Shown: positions 8,764-18,864, counted from the stretch's first letter. The stretch: DNA of 64,000 nt from Paramylibacter kogurei (GCF_002742285.1 NZ_MDGM01000012.1:558001-622000), one strand, 5' to 3'. Numbers and translations are program-made. Notes: a model not told the origin generated them from the letters alone.

Positions 8764-8787
8764 GGCCACCTTCGGGTGGCCTTTTTT
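8764..8787 (+). terminator. rho-independent terminator after Ala-rich gene
   Basis: GGCCACC pairs with GGTGGCC around a TTCG tetraloop and is followed by six T residues. The stop codon of the Ala-rich gene lies about 24 nt upstream. Confidence 0.9.
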
Positions 8788-8845
8788 GTGCGAAATATTT
8801 TGATTTTCGCATCATTCACTGATTAGCATAATTCAGGAGAATGAA

Positions 8846-10039
8846 ATGCCAGACGTCGAACTACCCTTTACCCGCCAAGAATATAAATCCCGATTAACCG
8901 CAGTGCGCACAGAAATGGCCGCACGTGGTATCGAGGTTCTGTTTACCTGCGATCCCAGCAATATGGCATGGCTGACTGGTTATGATGGCTGGAGCTTTTA
9001 TGTTCATCAGGGCGTGATCATCGGCCCCACAGGTGATCCCGTATATTGGGGGCGTGCAATGGATGCGGTAGGGGCGAGTAAAACCTGTTATATGGCGATG
9101 GACGATATCATCGGTTATCCAGACAATTATGTGATGTCCACAGAACGCCACGCCATGGAACATTTATCGCATACGATGAATGATCGTGGCTGGGGGCATC
9201 TGACACTTGGTGTGGAGCTGGAAAATTATTATTATTCGGCCAAGGCACATGCGGTTTTAACGAACGCGCATGGCGGAAAGTTTGTGGATGCCACCGCGTT
9301 AATCAATTGGCAACGCGCGGTGAAATCCGAAACCGAGCTAACCTATATGAACCGCGCAGCACGGATTGTCGAAAAAATGCACGCGCGGGTTTTTGAGATT
9401 TTCGAACCAGGTAAGCGCAAAAACGAAGTTGCCGCTGAAATTTATCGCACGGGAATTTGGGGGGCAGAGGATAGCGATGGTATTTTTGGTGGCGATTACG
9501 CCGCGATTTGCCCGTTGTTACCAACCGGAGAAGAGGCCGCCGCCGCACATTTAACATGGAACGACAAACCCATCCCCAATAATTCAGGTACGTTTTTTGA
9601 ACTGGCTGGATGTTACAAACGATACCATGTCCCGCTTAGTCGCACGATATGGCTCGGTGAACCGCCCAAGGATATCACCCACGCTGAACAAGTGGTGCTA
9701 GAGGGGATTGATGCGGGGATAAACGCCGCTGTTGCGGGCAATACCACGGGCGATGTGGCGCGTGCATTTTATGCGGTGTTAAACAAATATGGGGTCGAGC
9801 GTGATGGGCGTTGTGGATATCCCATTGGCCTAAGCTATCCACCAGATTGGGGCGAGCGAACCTATTCGATCCGACCAGAGGATGACACCGTTTTAGAACC
9901 CAACATGACATTCCATTTCATGCCCGCATTGTGGATGCCTGATTGGGGATTGGAAATCACAGAAACACTGCGCATATGCGCAACCGGCGCTGCACAACCG
10001 CTTGCAGATGTTCCCAGAAAGCTGTTCGTGAAAAAATGA
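8846..10039 (+). CDS. doeA: ectoine hydrolase-like M24 protein DoeA
   Basis: This 397-residue protein has the creatinase/aminopeptidase P (M24) fold and closely resembles DoeA/EutD, which opens the ectoine ring to N-acetyl-diaminobutyrate. Recognisable segments are PFTRQEYKSRL at the start, DPSNMAWLTGYDGWSFYVHQ (about 37-56), NWQRAVKSETE, and FFELAGCYKRYHVPLSRTIWLG. Several M24 metal-ligand positions are not conserved (LSRT instead of the usual SDxTRT, MTFHFMP instead of an IEPG-like motif), as in creatinase-type enzymes. An AGGAG Shine-Dalgarno precedes the ATG. Its stop overlaps the start of the following M20 hydrolase, so the two probably act in one pathway. No ectoine transporter or eutABC is present here. 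Confidence 0.85.
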   Translation: MPDVELPFTRQEYKSRLTAVRTEMAARGIEVLFTCDPSNMAWLTGYDGWSFYVHQGVIIGPTGDPVYWGRAMDAVGASKTCYMAMDDIIGYPDNYVMSTERHAMEHLSHTMNDRGWGHLTLGVELENYYYSAKAHAVLTNAHGGKFVDATALINWQRAVKSETELTYMNRAARIVEKMHARVFEIFEPGKRKNEVAAEIYRTGIWGAEDSDGIFGGDYAAICPLLPTGEEAAAAHLTWNDKPIPNNSGTFFELAGCYKRYHVPLSRTIWLGEPPKDITHAEQVVLEGIDAGINAAVAGNTTGDVARAFYAVLNKYGVERDGRCGYPIGLSYPPDWGERTYSIRPEDDTVLEPNMTFHFMPALWMPDWGLEITETLRICATGAAQPLADVPRKLFVKK

Positions 10040-11193
10040 CAAATGATTTAAGCGAAACAATTGAAATCTTGGATCGATTGATTGGGTTTGAAACCATATC
10101 ATCACAGAGCAATGCAGAATGTATTGCATGGATCCAAGAATATCTTGAAAATTTGGGCGCGAAATGTGTGTTGTCATCGGCGGTGGAAGGCAAAGCGAAT
10201 TTATTTGCAACCCTTGGGCCAGATGTTGATGGGGGCATCATTTTGTCAGGTCACACAGATGTTGTTCCTGTTGCGGGGCAAAAGTGGTCACATGATCCAT
10301 TTGTAATGCGCCAAAGTGCGGGGCGGCTCTATGGGCGCGGGACGTGCGACATGAAAGGTTTCATCGCCGCCAGCTTGGTTTGCGCCAAGCATTACGCAAC
10401 GCTCGATTTACAAATACCGGTGCATTTCGCGTTCACCTATGACGAAGAGGTGGGGTGTTTGGGCGCGCGCGTGTTGATTGACGAATTGGTGAAATCAGGG
10501 TTGAAACCGTCCGTCTGTATTGTGGGTGAACCAACCTCAATGCGCATTATCAAGGGTCATAAGGGATGTTGTGAATACACCACGCAATTCACAGGGGTGG
10601 AGGGGCATTCTAGCCAACCTGATTTATGTGTTAACGCGTTGGAATATGCGACGCGGTTTGTTTCCAAGTTGATGGAGGTGCGCGCAAATCTGCCCGCAAT
10701 GGCGCCAAAAAATTCACCGTTTGACCCCCCGCATTCCACATCCAGCATTTGCGAATTTCAGTCAGGCGTTGCCCATAACGTGGTGCCAAATACCGCAACC
10801 GTGGGCTGGGAAATGCGCGTGGTGCAAAAATCCGATCACACTTATCTGCGCGGTGAAATGCAACGATTTGTTGACGATGTGTTGCGCCCAGAAATGCAGG
10901 CCAAATCACCCGCCGCCGATATCGCCGAAACCTTCGCATCAGAGGTGGACGGGTTGGAACCCGAACCCGATAGCGCGGCGGTGAAAATCGTCCAAGAATT
11001 GACAGGTGGCAATTCCACCGATGTTGTTGCCTTTGGTACCGAAGCGGGATTATTTCAACAAAACGGGATTAGCACAGTTATCTGTGGGCCGGGCAGCATT
11101 GAACAAGCGCACAAGCCTGATGAATACGTCGATCTGTCGCAGCTTGATACCTGTTTGGCAATGTTAAAACGTTTGGGCGATAAGTTGGTATAA
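10036..11193 (+). CDS. M20 deacylase, ArgE family
   Basis: The 385-residue product is an M20 metallohydrolase of the acetylornithine deacetylase (ArgE/DapE) type. Zinc-site motifs are SGHTDVVP (H73 and D75), GRGTCDMKG (bridging D105), YDEEVG (catalytic E137 and metal E138) and the GEPT motif. The dimerisation domain lies about 180-290. ATG 10036 overlaps the doeA stop in an ATGA junction; the longer upstream frame is a shadow of doeA. Because DoeA yields an N-acetylated diaminobutyrate, this enzyme may supply the deacetylation done elsewhere by DoeB of the AstE/AspA family. That is inference from coupling; acetylornithine is the alternative substrate. Confidence 0.9.
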   Translation: MTNDLSETIEILDRLIGFETISSQSNAECIAWIQEYLENLGAKCVLSSAVEGKANLFATLGPDVDGGIILSGHTDVVPVAGQKWSHDPFVMRQSAGRLYGRGTCDMKGFIAASLVCAKHYATLDLQIPVHFAFTYDEEVGCLGARVLIDELVKSGLKPSVCIVGEPTSMRIIKGHKGCCEYTTQFTGVEGHSSQPDLCVNALEYATRFVSKLMEVRANLPAMAPKNSPFDPPHSTSSICEFQSGVAHNVVPNTATVGWEMRVVQKSDHTYLRGEMQRFVDDVLRPEMQAKSPAADIAETFASEVDGLEPEPDSAAVKIVQELTGGNSTDVVAFGTEAGLFQQNGISTVICGPGSIEQAHKPDEYVDLSQLDTCLAMLKRLGDKLV

Positions 11194-11246
11194 TTTCGCA
11201 TTCACCGCTTGCATATCCCCCAAAGTTTTGGGTAAACGAAGGGTAA

Positions 11247-11320
11247 GCGGGTGTAGCTCAATGGTAGAGCAGCAGCCTTCCAAGCTGAATACGTGGGTTC
11301 GATTCCCATCACCCGCTCCA
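11247..11320 (+). tRNA. tRNA-Gly (anticodon TCC)
   Basis: The 74-nt gene folds into a full cloverleaf. The acceptor stem GCGGGTG pairs with CACCCGC, followed by discriminator T and an encoded CCA. The D-arm is GCTCAATGGTAGAGC, the anticodon loop CTTCCAA sits on a GCAGC/GCTGA-type stem, and the T-arm is GTGGGTTCGATTCCCAT. Anticodon TCC reads GGA/GGG glycine codons. Confidence 0.97.
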
Positions 11321-11372
11321 TTCCCTTATCTTTGACTTGTCCAAGCGTGATGTAAGCGATACTCATTTGCGC

Positions 11373-13163
11373 ATGTCTACACCCGAATCCACAGCCGCGA
11401 TTTCCGAAGAACGCGCCAAGGGCAAAGATGTCGGCGCGTTGCGCGGCCTCTATCCCTTTTTTAAGCCATATAAATGGATGACGATTGCTGCGTTATTCAT
11501 GTTGACCTTTACCGCATCAATTTCATTGATCATGCCACTGGCCGTGCGCCAAGTAGTGGATGGGTTTAACACCGATGATGTGTCGATCATGGATCGTTAT
11601 TTCATGATTGCGATTTTTGTCGCTGCGTTGTTGGCGATTGGTACGGCGTTTCGGTATTATTTTGTTACCCGCCTTGGCGAACGGGTTGTCGCGGATATTC
11701 GCACAGCCGTTTATAATAAAATGATCGGGATGAGCCCCGCATTTTATGAAAAACTTATGACGGGCGAGGTGTTAAGCCGCATCACAACAGATACATCGCT
11801 GATCCTGTCGGTGATCGGGTCTTATATTTCATATGCGTTGCGCAACATGTTGATTTTGGTCGGTGGCTTGATTTTGATGTTGTTCACATCGGCGAAATTA
11901 ACGGGGTTGGTGTTGTTATTGGTGCCATTTGTGTTGATCCCGATTTTCACCATGTCGAAAAAGGTGCGGGTTCTGTCCAAATTGAACCAAGACAAAATCG
12001 CGCAAAGTTCGGGCAATGCATCGGAAACATTATTGGCCGCACAAACGGTTCAGGCCTTTACCCACGAGGCCACAAGCCGTGGTACATTTTCACGAGTAAC
12101 TGAACAAGCATTCGAAGCCGCACGCCAACGCATCGGCATGCGCGCGATCATGACCATGATCGTGATCTTCTTGATCTTTACCGGTGTTGTTGCGGTGTTA
12201 TGGATTGGCGCACGTGATGTGCGCGATGGCAATATGTCCGCCGGTGTTTTGGTGCAATTCGTGATCTATTCGGTGATGGTTGCTGGTTCCGTTGGCGCAT
12301 TGGCTGAATTTTGGGGTGAAATGCAACGTGCGGCGGGTGCGACCGAGCGATTGGTTGAATTGTTAAATGCCGATGATTTGGTCGAAGATCCCGATGCGCC
12401 CAAATCACTGGCATCACCTGTGCGTGGTGCGATTGCGTTTGATAATGTCACATTCCGATACCCTGCACGCCCCAAGGTTGCTGCACTTGATGGGTTCACG
12501 CTTGATATCAAAGCAGGGGAAACTGTGGCGTTGGTTGGCCCGTCTGGCGCGGGTAAATCGACCGTGTTTCAATTGTTGTTGCGGTTTTATGATCTGACCG
12601 CGGGTTCCATATCCATTGATGGTGTGAAAATCACCGATATGGCACGCGAAGATTATCGCAAACATATCGCATTGGTTCCCCAAGATGCGGTTATTTTTGG
12701 AACGTCTGCAATGGAAAACATTCGCTTTGGTCGCCCTGATGCAACAGACGCAGAAGTGATCGATGCCGCCAAAGCCGCCGCGGCACATAATTTTTTATCT
12801 GCACTGCCAGATGGGTATGAATCCGACGTTGGCGAACGCGGTGTGATGTTATCAGGTGGGCAAAAACAACGTCTTGCCATTGCACGCGCTATTTTGCGCG
12901 ACGCGCCGATCCTGTTGCTGGACGAGGCGACATCGGCATTGGATGCGGCAAGCGAACAAGCCGTGCAAAAGGCAGTGGATGCATTGGCAAAGGAACGCAC
13001 AACCTTGATCGTGGCGCACCGTTTGGCAACCGTCAAAAAGGCCGATCGCATCATCGTTCTGGATGAAGGGCGCGTTGTTGCACAAGGTACGCATAGCGAG
13101 CTGGTCAAACAAGGTGGGCTGTATGCTCAATTGGCAAAACTACAATTCACGGACCATGTTTAA
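11373..13163 (+). CDS. ABC exporter, fused membrane and ATPase domains (MsbA/LmrA type)
   Basis: This 596-residue half-transporter has six N-terminal membrane helices (about 35-310) and a C-terminal nucleotide-binding domain. It shows Walker A GPSGAGKST (about 389), signature LSGGQKQR (about 493), Walker B ILLLDEATSALD (about 510) and the H-loop in VAHRLAT. Homodimers of this type export lipids, peptides or drugs across the inner membrane; the substrate cannot be read from the sequence. ATG 11373 is used; an in-frame TTG at 11337 would start only 16 nt after tRNA-Gly. Neither has a clear Shine-Dalgarno. No accessory gene adjoins it. Confidence 0.92.
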   Translation: MSTPESTAAISEERAKGKDVGALRGLYPFFKPYKWMTIAALFMLTFTASISLIMPLAVRQVVDGFNTDDVSIMDRYFMIAIFVAALLAIGTAFRYYFVTRLGERVVADIRTAVYNKMIGMSPAFYEKLMTGEVLSRITTDTSLILSVIGSYISYALRNMLILVGGLILMLFTSAKLTGLVLLLVPFVLIPIFTMSKKVRVLSKLNQDKIAQSSGNASETLLAAQTVQAFTHEATSRGTFSRVTEQAFEAARQRIGMRAIMTMIVIFLIFTGVVAVLWIGARDVRDGNMSAGVLVQFVIYSVMVAGSVGALAEFWGEMQRAAGATERLVELLNADDLVEDPDAPKSLASPVRGAIAFDNVTFRYPARPKVAALDGFTLDIKAGETVALVGPSGAGKSTVFQLLLRFYDLTAGSISIDGVKITDMAREDYRKHIALVPQDAVIFGTSAMENIRFGRPDATDAEVIDAAKAAAAHNFLSALPDGYESDVGERGVMLSGGQKQRLAIARAILRDAPILLLDEATSALDAASEQAVQKAVDALAKERTTLIVAHRLATVKKADRIIVLDEGRVVAQGTHSELVKQGGLYAQLAKLQFTDHV

Positions 13164-13203
13164 TTCGATTTTTTTCTCGGATTTACTTGCAATTTAACCC
13201 AAG

Positions 13204-13228
13204 CCGCCCCAAGTCTTAGACGGGGCGG
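13204..13228 (+). other. hairpin in the leader of the Kbp-like gene
   Basis: CCGCCCC pairs with GGGGCGG over an 11-nt loop. It lies about 40 nt after the ABC exporter stop and about 30 nt before the next start. No T run follows, so it is a weak terminator candidate; it may instead be a leader structure of the LysM/BON gene or a processing site. Confidence 0.5.
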
Positions 13229-13260
13229 ACAAATCGCCCAAAAGTTAAAAGGAGAGTCCG

Positions 13261-13680
13261 ATGGGTCTGTTAAGTTTTGTGAAAAATGCCGGTAAATCTT
13301 TGTTTGGCGCGGCAGAGGCTGCTGAACCAACAGCAGATGTTCTGAAAAAAGAAATCGAAGAGCTGGGTCTGGATGCATCTGGTCTGGATATTTCTGTTGA
13401 TGGTGACAAAGTGACCGTAGGTGGCAATGCCGTCGATCAGGAAACCAAAGAAAAAATCATTCTTGCGGTTGGTAACGTTGAAGGCGTTGCAGGTGTCGAA
13501 GACAACGCAGGTGGCGGTGGTACATTCCACACCGTTGAAAAGGGCGACACGCTTTGGGCGATTGCGGAAAAAACAATGGGCAATGGCGCAAAATACACAG
13601 CGATTTTCGAGGCAAACAAACCAATGTTGTCCGATCCTGACAAAATTTACCCAGGTCAAGTTCTGCGTATTCCAGTATAA
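13261..13680 (+). CDS. kbp: BON-LysM protein, Kbp/YgaU family
   Basis: The 139-residue protein aligns along its length with E. coli Kbp (YgaU), a small K+-binding stress protein. It has the same MGLxxFVKxAG start, a BON domain (about 25-85, with EAKEKI-like ETKEKIILAVGNVEGVAGVED) and a C-terminal LysM domain (about 88-138, FHTVEKGDTLWAIA through IFEANKPMLSDPDKIYPGQVLRIP). There is no signal peptide, as in Kbp. AAAGGAGAG is an excellent Shine-Dalgarno. It sits alone between a leader hairpin and a terminator. K+ binding is family knowledge and not shown here. Confidence 0.93.
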   Translation: MGLLSFVKNAGKSLFGAAEAAEPTADVLKKEIEELGLDASGLDISVDGDKVTVGGNAVDQETKEKIILAVGNVEGVAGVEDNAGGGGTFHTVEKGDTLWAIAEKTMGNGAKYTAIFEANKPMLSDPDKIYPGQVLRIPV

Positions 13681-13720
13681 TCCTTTCGTATTATACAATT
13701 GACGGAACGAAATTTAGATC

Positions 13721-13746
13721 AAGGGCGGGTTTTCCCGCCCTTTTTT
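13721..13746 (+). terminator. rho-independent terminator of the Kbp-like gene
   Basis: AAGGGCGGG pairs with CCCGCCCTT around a TTTT loop, followed by further T residues. It closes the single-gene kbp unit. Confidence 0.92.
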
Positions 13747-13844
13747 GCATTTGTACGTACCGTAAGCCTTGCTCGTGATGTGTTTTTTCACCATGCTATG
13801 CCCCTATAAGAGCAGCACAGACTGCCTGTTTTGGGAGGAACACA

Positions 13845-15743
13845 TTGACATATCCATTTCGCGACGTCGCCGATATCACGGCGGTTGAACAAAAAGAGCC
13901 ACTAGGATCCGCTTGGGAATCGAAAACTGTTTATCAACAGCTATCAAAAACCACTGCGCGTTTTCCAAATAACAACGCGGTAAGTTTTCAAATTAAATCG
14001 GGGCCAAAGGACAAGGCAACAACCCTGACCTGGACCGAATTGAAACGCAATGTGACACAGGCGGCGAACCTGTTTCGTTCACTTGGTGTTGGCGAAAAAG
14101 ATGTGGTGGCATATTTATTGCCAACAACACATGAAACACTGATCACGTTGCTTGGTGGTATGACAGCGGGCGTTGTCGCTCCGATCAACCCAACACTTGA
14201 ACCCGATCAAATCGCGGCATTGTTGCGTGAAACTGGCGCCAAGGTTTTGGTAACGCTCAAGGCATTTCCAAAAACCGAAGTTGCACAATTGGCGGCGGCT
14301 GCGGTGGCAGCAGCGCCAAATGTGAAAACAGTTATCGAAATTGATCTGATCAAACATCTGACGCCACCAACATCTTGGATTGCGTCATTGATCCGTCCCA
14401 AAAACCCAGTGACCCATACGGCAAATGTGATTGATTTTGATAAATCATTGGCACGTCAAAATGGTGATGCTCTGGATTTCGAAGAAAACCTAGATGATCG
14501 TTTCTGTGCGAATTTCCATACGGGTGGCACAACGGGCATGCCCAAAATCGCCCAGCACCGCCATTCAGGCGTGATCTATAACGGTTGGATCGGTGGGCGT
14601 TTGCTGTATTCTGAAAATGACGTGGTGCTGTGCCCATTGCCATTGTTCCACGTTTTTGCGGCCTATCCGATTTGGGCTGGCTGTATGCATTCAGGTGCAC
14701 ATATGGTGTTGCCAACCCCAGCGGGGTATCGCGGGGATGGCGTGTTTGATAATTTCTGGAAATTGATTGATCGCTGGGGTGCAACGTTCATGGTTACGGT
14801 GCCAACTGCAGCGGCGGCGTTGCTGCAACGCCCTGTGGGTGATGCGGATATTTCCACATTGGATGCGGCATTTTGTGGTTCTGCACCTTTGCCAATTGAA
14901 TTGTTCAAAAAATTCCAATCCGTCACGGGTGTTGAAATTGTCGAAGGTTATGGCATGACAGAGGCAACATGTCTTGTGTCTTGTAATCCCAAGGACGGGT
15001 TGCGCAAGGTTGGGTCTGTGGGCATTCCATTGCCACACACCGATGTGCGCATTTTGGATTGCGATGCTGCTGGCAAAGTTACGAAAGAAATGGGTGTGGA
15101 CGAGGTTGGCGAAATCTGTGTGTCAAACCCAGGTGTTGCGGTTGGCGAAACCTATACCGAAGCGGCAAAAAATAACGGTTTGTTTGCCGATGGTGGGTAT
15201 CTGCGCACGGGTGACTTGGGCCGTATCGACAGTGACGGTTATTTGTGGATCACAGGGCGTGCCAAGGATTTGATTATTCGTGGTGGTCACAACATCGACC
15301 CCGCCTTGATCGAAGAAGCATTGGCAGGCCATCCCGCAATTGCATTCGCAGGTGCCATCGGACAACCCGATGCCAAAGCAGGTGAATTGCCATGTGTTTA
15401 TGTCGAACTTAACGATGGTGCACAGGTGGATATCGCAGAGCTGGAAAATTTCTGTAAAGAACATGTTCCAGAACGCGCCGCCGTGCCAAAATACATTGAA
15501 ATCATGGATGAATTGCCAAAAACGGCCGTTGGGAAAATCTTTAAACCTGATCTACGTCGTTCTGCAATCACCCGCGTTTACAATGCTGCGCTGGCTGATG
15601 CCGGGATTGGCGCAGAAGTGAGTGAAGTTATCGAGGATAAAAAGCGTGGTCTTGTTGCGCGTCTCAGCAAAACTGGTGACGCTGATGATGCGGCGGTCAC
15701 TGCCGCGTTGGGTGGGTTTGTTCGCCCATGGGAATGGCAATAA
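13845..15743 (+). CDS. acyl-CoA synthetase (AMP-forming)
   Basis: The 632-residue protein belongs to the ANL superfamily, which adenylates a carboxylic acid and transfers it to CoA. Visible motifs are the P-loop FHTGGTTGMPKIAQH, the A5-type VEGYGMTEAT, the A7 motif YLRTGDLGRID, the hinge GRAKDLIIRGGHNIDP, and the C-terminal catalytic Lys region LPKTAVGKIFKPDLR. A GGGAGG Shine-Dalgarno 7 nt upstream fixes an unusual TTG start. It is longer than typical fatty-acid ligases and ends in an extra tail of about 60 residues. The substrate is unknown. It stands alone between terminators. Confidence 0.92.
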   Translation: MTYPFRDVADITAVEQKEPLGSAWESKTVYQQLSKTTARFPNNNAVSFQIKSGPKDKATTLTWTELKRNVTQAANLFRSLGVGEKDVVAYLLPTTHETLITLLGGMTAGVVAPINPTLEPDQIAALLRETGAKVLVTLKAFPKTEVAQLAAAAVAAAPNVKTVIEIDLIKHLTPPTSWIASLIRPKNPVTHTANVIDFDKSLARQNGDALDFEENLDDRFCANFHTGGTTGMPKIAQHRHSGVIYNGWIGGRLLYSENDVVLCPLPLFHVFAAYPIWAGCMHSGAHMVLPTPAGYRGDGVFDNFWKLIDRWGATFMVTVPTAAAALLQRPVGDADISTLDAAFCGSAPLPIELFKKFQSVTGVEIVEGYGMTEATCLVSCNPKDGLRKVGSVGIPLPHTDVRILDCDAAGKVTKEMGVDEVGEICVSNPGVAVGETYTEAAKNNGLFADGGYLRTGDLGRIDSDGYLWITGRAKDLIIRGGHNIDPALIEEALAGHPAIAFAGAIGQPDAKAGELPCVYVELNDGAQVDIAELENFCKEHVPERAAVPKYIEIMDELPKTAVGKIFKPDLRRSAITRVYNAALADAGIGAEVSEVIEDKKRGLVARLSKTGDADDAAVTAALGGFVRPWEWQ

Positions 15744-15762
15744 TTCCACACCACATAATGTG

Positions 15763-15792
15763 AAAAGAGCGCGGATATTTCCGCGCTCTTTT
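15763..15792. terminator. bidirectional terminator between acyl-CoA synthetase gene and metY
   Basis: AAAAGAGCGCGG pairs with CCGCGCTCTTTT around a short ATATTT loop, with T residues following on the plus strand and the mirror-image T run on the minus strand. The two flanking genes are convergent. Confidence 0.9.
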
Positions 15793-15796
15793 TGCT

Positions 15797-17089
15797 TTAG
15801 GCTGTTGCCGCGCTAAGTGCTTGATCCAAATCAGCAATCAAATCTTTGGGGTCTTCGATCCCGATTGACAAACGCACCACATCAGATGCCGCACCTGCCG
15901 CCGCACGTTGTTCATCGCTTAACTGGCGATGTGTGGTGGATGCCGAATGAATCACCAATGAACGTGTGTCGCCAAGGTTGGCCACATGGCTAAACAGATT
16001 CAAGCTATCTACCAATTTCACACAGGCATCATAACCGCCTTTCACCGCGACGGTGAACAGGCCACCCGCACCCTTGGGACAGATTTTCGCAATGCGCCCA
16101 TGATAAGGTGATGATTTTAACCCTGCATATGTCACGGCTGTGATCCGTGGATCATTTTCAAGCCATGTCGCAACCTCGATCGCGTTGGACACATGTTTTT
16201 CCATGCGCAGGCTAAGTGTTTCAATACCCATCAACGTGTAATGCGCCGCTTGTGGGTTCATTGTCATACCCAAATCGCGCAATCCAATGGCGATGGAATG
16301 GAAGGTAAATGCCATCGGGCCCAATGCCTCGTGAAATTTGATTCCATGATACGCGGGTTCTGGTGCGGATAGGGACGGAAATTTATCCGAAGCCGACCAA
16401 TCAAATTTGCCAGAATCCACAACCGCACCACCTGTGACCGTGCCGTTCCCCGTCAGGTATTTTGTGGTCGAATGCACAACCAATGTCGCACCATGTTTAA
16501 TGGGGTTGCACAGATATGGGGTGGCGGATGTGTTATCCACGATCAACGGAATGCCAGCATCATCTGTAATCGCTGAAATCGCATCCAGATCGGTGATATA
16601 TCCACCCGGATTGGCGATGGATTCACAAAATACAGCACGGGTATCATCGTCAATCGCAGCCTTGACCGCGTCCAAATCGTCAAAATCGACAAATTTCGCG
16701 GACCAGCCGAATTTTTTGATGGTTTGGTTGAATTGCTGCACCGTCCCACCATAAAGGCGCGTTGATGCGATCACGTTTTTACCCGGCGACATCAATGGAA
16801 ACAGCGCCATCAATTGCGCCGCGTGACCTGATGAACAACATACGGCACCAGCGCCACCTTCAAGGGCAGCGATGCGCGTTTGCAATGCACCAACCGTTGG
16901 GTTGGTCAGGCGCGAATAGATATATCCAACTTCTTCTAGGTTGAACAATTTCGCCGCGTGATCCGCATCGCGAAAAACATAGGCGGTTGTTTGGTAAATC
17001 GGGGTTTGGCGCGCGCCAGTGGCGGGATCAGGTTCCGCACCTGCATGCACCTGTAATGTATCAAAGCCAAGGGTGGGGGTATCGGTCAT
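15797..17089 (-). CDS. metY: O-acetylhomoserine sulfhydrylase
   Basis: This PLP enzyme makes homocysteine (or methionine) from O-acetylhomoserine and sulfide. The 430-residue length and features such as DTLQVHAGAEPDPATGARQTPIYQTTAYVF, CCSSGHAAQ and SATTHR-like SASTTHRQL identify the MetY branch of the Cys/Met metabolism family. The PLP lysine is K210 in HSTTKYLTG. A GGAGGAC Shine-Dalgarno precedes the ATG. It follows metG by 59 nt, grouping methionine synthesis with methionyl-tRNA charging. I looked for a SAM riboswitch in that gap and saw none. Confidence 0.93.
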   Translation of the reverse strand: MTDTPTLGFDTLQVHAGAEPDPATGARQTPIYQTTAYVFRDADHAAKLFNLEEVGYIYSRLTNPTVGALQTRIAALEGGAGAVCCSSGHAAQLMALFPLMSPGKNVIASTRLYGGTVQQFNQTIKKFGWSAKFVDFDDLDAVKAAIDDDTRAVFCESIANPGGYITDLDAISAITDDAGIPLIVDNTSATPYLCNPIKHGATLVVHSTTKYLTGNGTVTGGAVVDSGKFDWSASDKFPSLSAPEPAYHGIKFHEALGPMAFTFHSIAIGLRDLGMTMNPQAAHYTLMGIETLSLRMEKHVSNAIEVATWLENDPRITAVTYAGLKSSPYHGRIAKICPKGAGGLFTVAVKGGYDACVKLVDSLNLFSHVANLGDTRSLVIHSASTTHRQLSDEQRAAAGAASDVVRLSIGIEDPKDLIADLDQALSAATA

Positions 17090-17148
17090 TGTGTCCTCCG
17101 TTAAATCACGGGTCGACTATATCCCCACCAATCTACTTTGCAATCAAC

Positions 17149-18864
17149 TTAGGCGTTTTGCCCCGCAAACCTTGCTTGCATTTCATCGCGTTGATCATCG
17201 CTGATTTTTGCAAACATTACGTCTGGCACGTTAAACGCATGCCCTGCAGGCAAGGCGTTAAGCGCCACAGAAACATCCGTTGGCCAAGCAATATCTACAT
17301 TCATCGCATCTGCCATGGTTTTTGCGGCGTCAGGGATGAATGGTTCAGACAATGCTGCATAAAGCGGGATCAGGTTTAATGCAAAACGCACAGATGTTGC
17401 CGCCGCATCTGGGTTTTCCTTGAACACAGTCCAAGGTGCCGCCGATTGCAAATATTCATTGCCCGCAACCCAAATCGCGCGCAGATCACCTGTGGCCTTG
17501 CGCATTTCCATCGCCGCCATATTGGTTTCATATGATTTAAGGCGAGCAGTGATTGTTGCAATCACATCCAATTCCGCCGCACCATATTCGCCCCCTGCGG
17601 GGACCTCTTCGCCAAATTTGGCACGACAAAATTTGGTGATGCGTGATACGAAATTTCCCAAGACATCGGCCAAATCTTTGTTCACACCTTGTTGGAAACT
17701 GTCCCAAGTAAATTCGCTATCCGATCCTTCTGGAACGTGGGTCATCAACCACCAGCGCCAATAATCGGATGGCAGGATATCCAAGGCTTCGTTCATGAAA
17801 ACGCCGCGCCCTTTGGATGTGGAAAACTGACCGCCATCATAATTGAGGTAATTGAACGATTTAATGTAATCGACTAATTTCCAAGGTTCACCCGATCCCA
17901 TAATCGTGGCCGGAAATGACAGCGTGTGAAAGGGGACGTTATCCTTGCCCATGAATTGGACGTAATTCACATCATCCGCGCCCTTATCCGTGCGCCACCA
18001 GCGTTCCCAATCGGCATCGGTTTTGCCATTGGCATCGGCCCATTCTGCGGTGGCGGCGATATATTCGATGGGGGCATCGAACCAAACATAAAATACTTTG
18101 CCTTCCATGCCGCCCCATTCGGCGTCACCACGTTTGACGGGAACACCCCAATCCAGATCACGCGTAATCCCGCGATCTTGCAATCCATCCCCATCATGAA
18201 GCCATTTTTTGGCAATTGATGTGGTTAAAACGGGCCAGTCGGATTTGGTATCAATCCATGCATCCAATTTATCGCGCAGCTTTGATTGGCGCAGATACAG
18301 GTGTTTGGTTTCGCGCACTTCCAAATCCGTTGATCCAGAAATTGCGGAACGTGGGTTGATCAAATCGGTTGGTTCCAATTGTTTCGTGCAGTTTTCACAT
18401 TGATCACCGCGCGCACCATCATATCCACAATTGGGGCATTCGCCTTCGATATAACGATCGGGCAGGTAACGACCATCGGCGTTTGAATAAACTTGTTTTT
18501 CGGACACTTCTTCGATCATGCCTGCATCGGCCAAACGCCCTGCGAAATGCTGGGTCAGGGTATGGTTGCGCTGGCTGGACGATCGCCCGTAATGATCGAA
18601 CGACAGGCGAAAACCACGCGCCAATTCGGCCTGAACATCATGCATTTCTGCACAAAAATCAGCGACATCTTTGCCAGCCTTGGCCGCGGCCAATTCGGCG
18701 GGTGTGCCGTGTTCATCAGTGGCACAGATATACATCACCTCGTGCCCGATGGCGCGACAGTATCGGGCGTATACATCAGATGGCAATTGGCTCCCGACAA
18801 GATTGCCAAGATGTTTGATGCCGTTGATATAGGGCAGGGCGGATGTAATCAGGGTGCGTGACAT
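17149..18864 (-). CDS. metG: methionyl-tRNA synthetase
   Basis: MetRS charges tRNA-Met. The 571-residue enzyme begins [21 protein letters not shown], with KHLG in place of HIGH. It carries the TDEHGTP motif (50-56), a zinc knuckle with two CxxC pairs ([17 protein letters not shown], about 143-159), and [10 protein letters not shown] for KMSKS. The anticodon-binding helical domain fills the C-terminal third; the EMAP-like tail of longer MetRS is absent. An upstream in-frame ATG at 18912 would add 16 unconserved residues, so the inner start is chosen. Confidence 0.95.
   Translation of the reverse strand: MSRTLITSALPYINGIKHLGNLVGSQLPSDVYARYCRAIGHEVMYICATDEHGTPAELAAAKAGKDVADFCAEMHDVQAELARGFRLSFDHYGRSSSQRNHTLTQHFAGRLADAGMIEEVSEKQVYSNADGRYLPDRYIEGECPNCGYDGARGDQCENCTKQLEPTDLINPRSAISGSTDLEVRETKHLYLRQSKLRDKLDAWIDTKSDWPVLTTSIAKKWLHDGDGLQDRGITRDLDWGVPVKRGDAEWGGMEGKVFYVWFDAPIEYIAATAEWADANGKTDADWERWWRTDKGADDVNYVQFMGKDNVPFHTLSFPATIMGSGEPWKLVDYIKSFNYLNYDGGQFSTSKGRGVFMNEALDILPSDYWRWWLMTHVPEGSDSEFTWDSFQQGVNKDLADVLGNFVSRITKFCRAKFGEEVPAGGEYGAAELDVIATITARLKSYETNMAAMEMRKATGDLRAIWVAGNEYLQSAAPWTVFKENPDAAATSVRFALNLIPLYAALSEPFIPDAAKTMADAMNVDIAWPTDVSVALNALPAGHAFNVPDVMFAKISDDQRDEMQARFAGQNA

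Noticed and set aside
17090..17148. SAM riboswitch in front of metY
   Set aside because: The 59-nt metG-metY gap shows a Shine-Dalgarno but no recognisable SAM-II or SAM/SAH pseudoknot.
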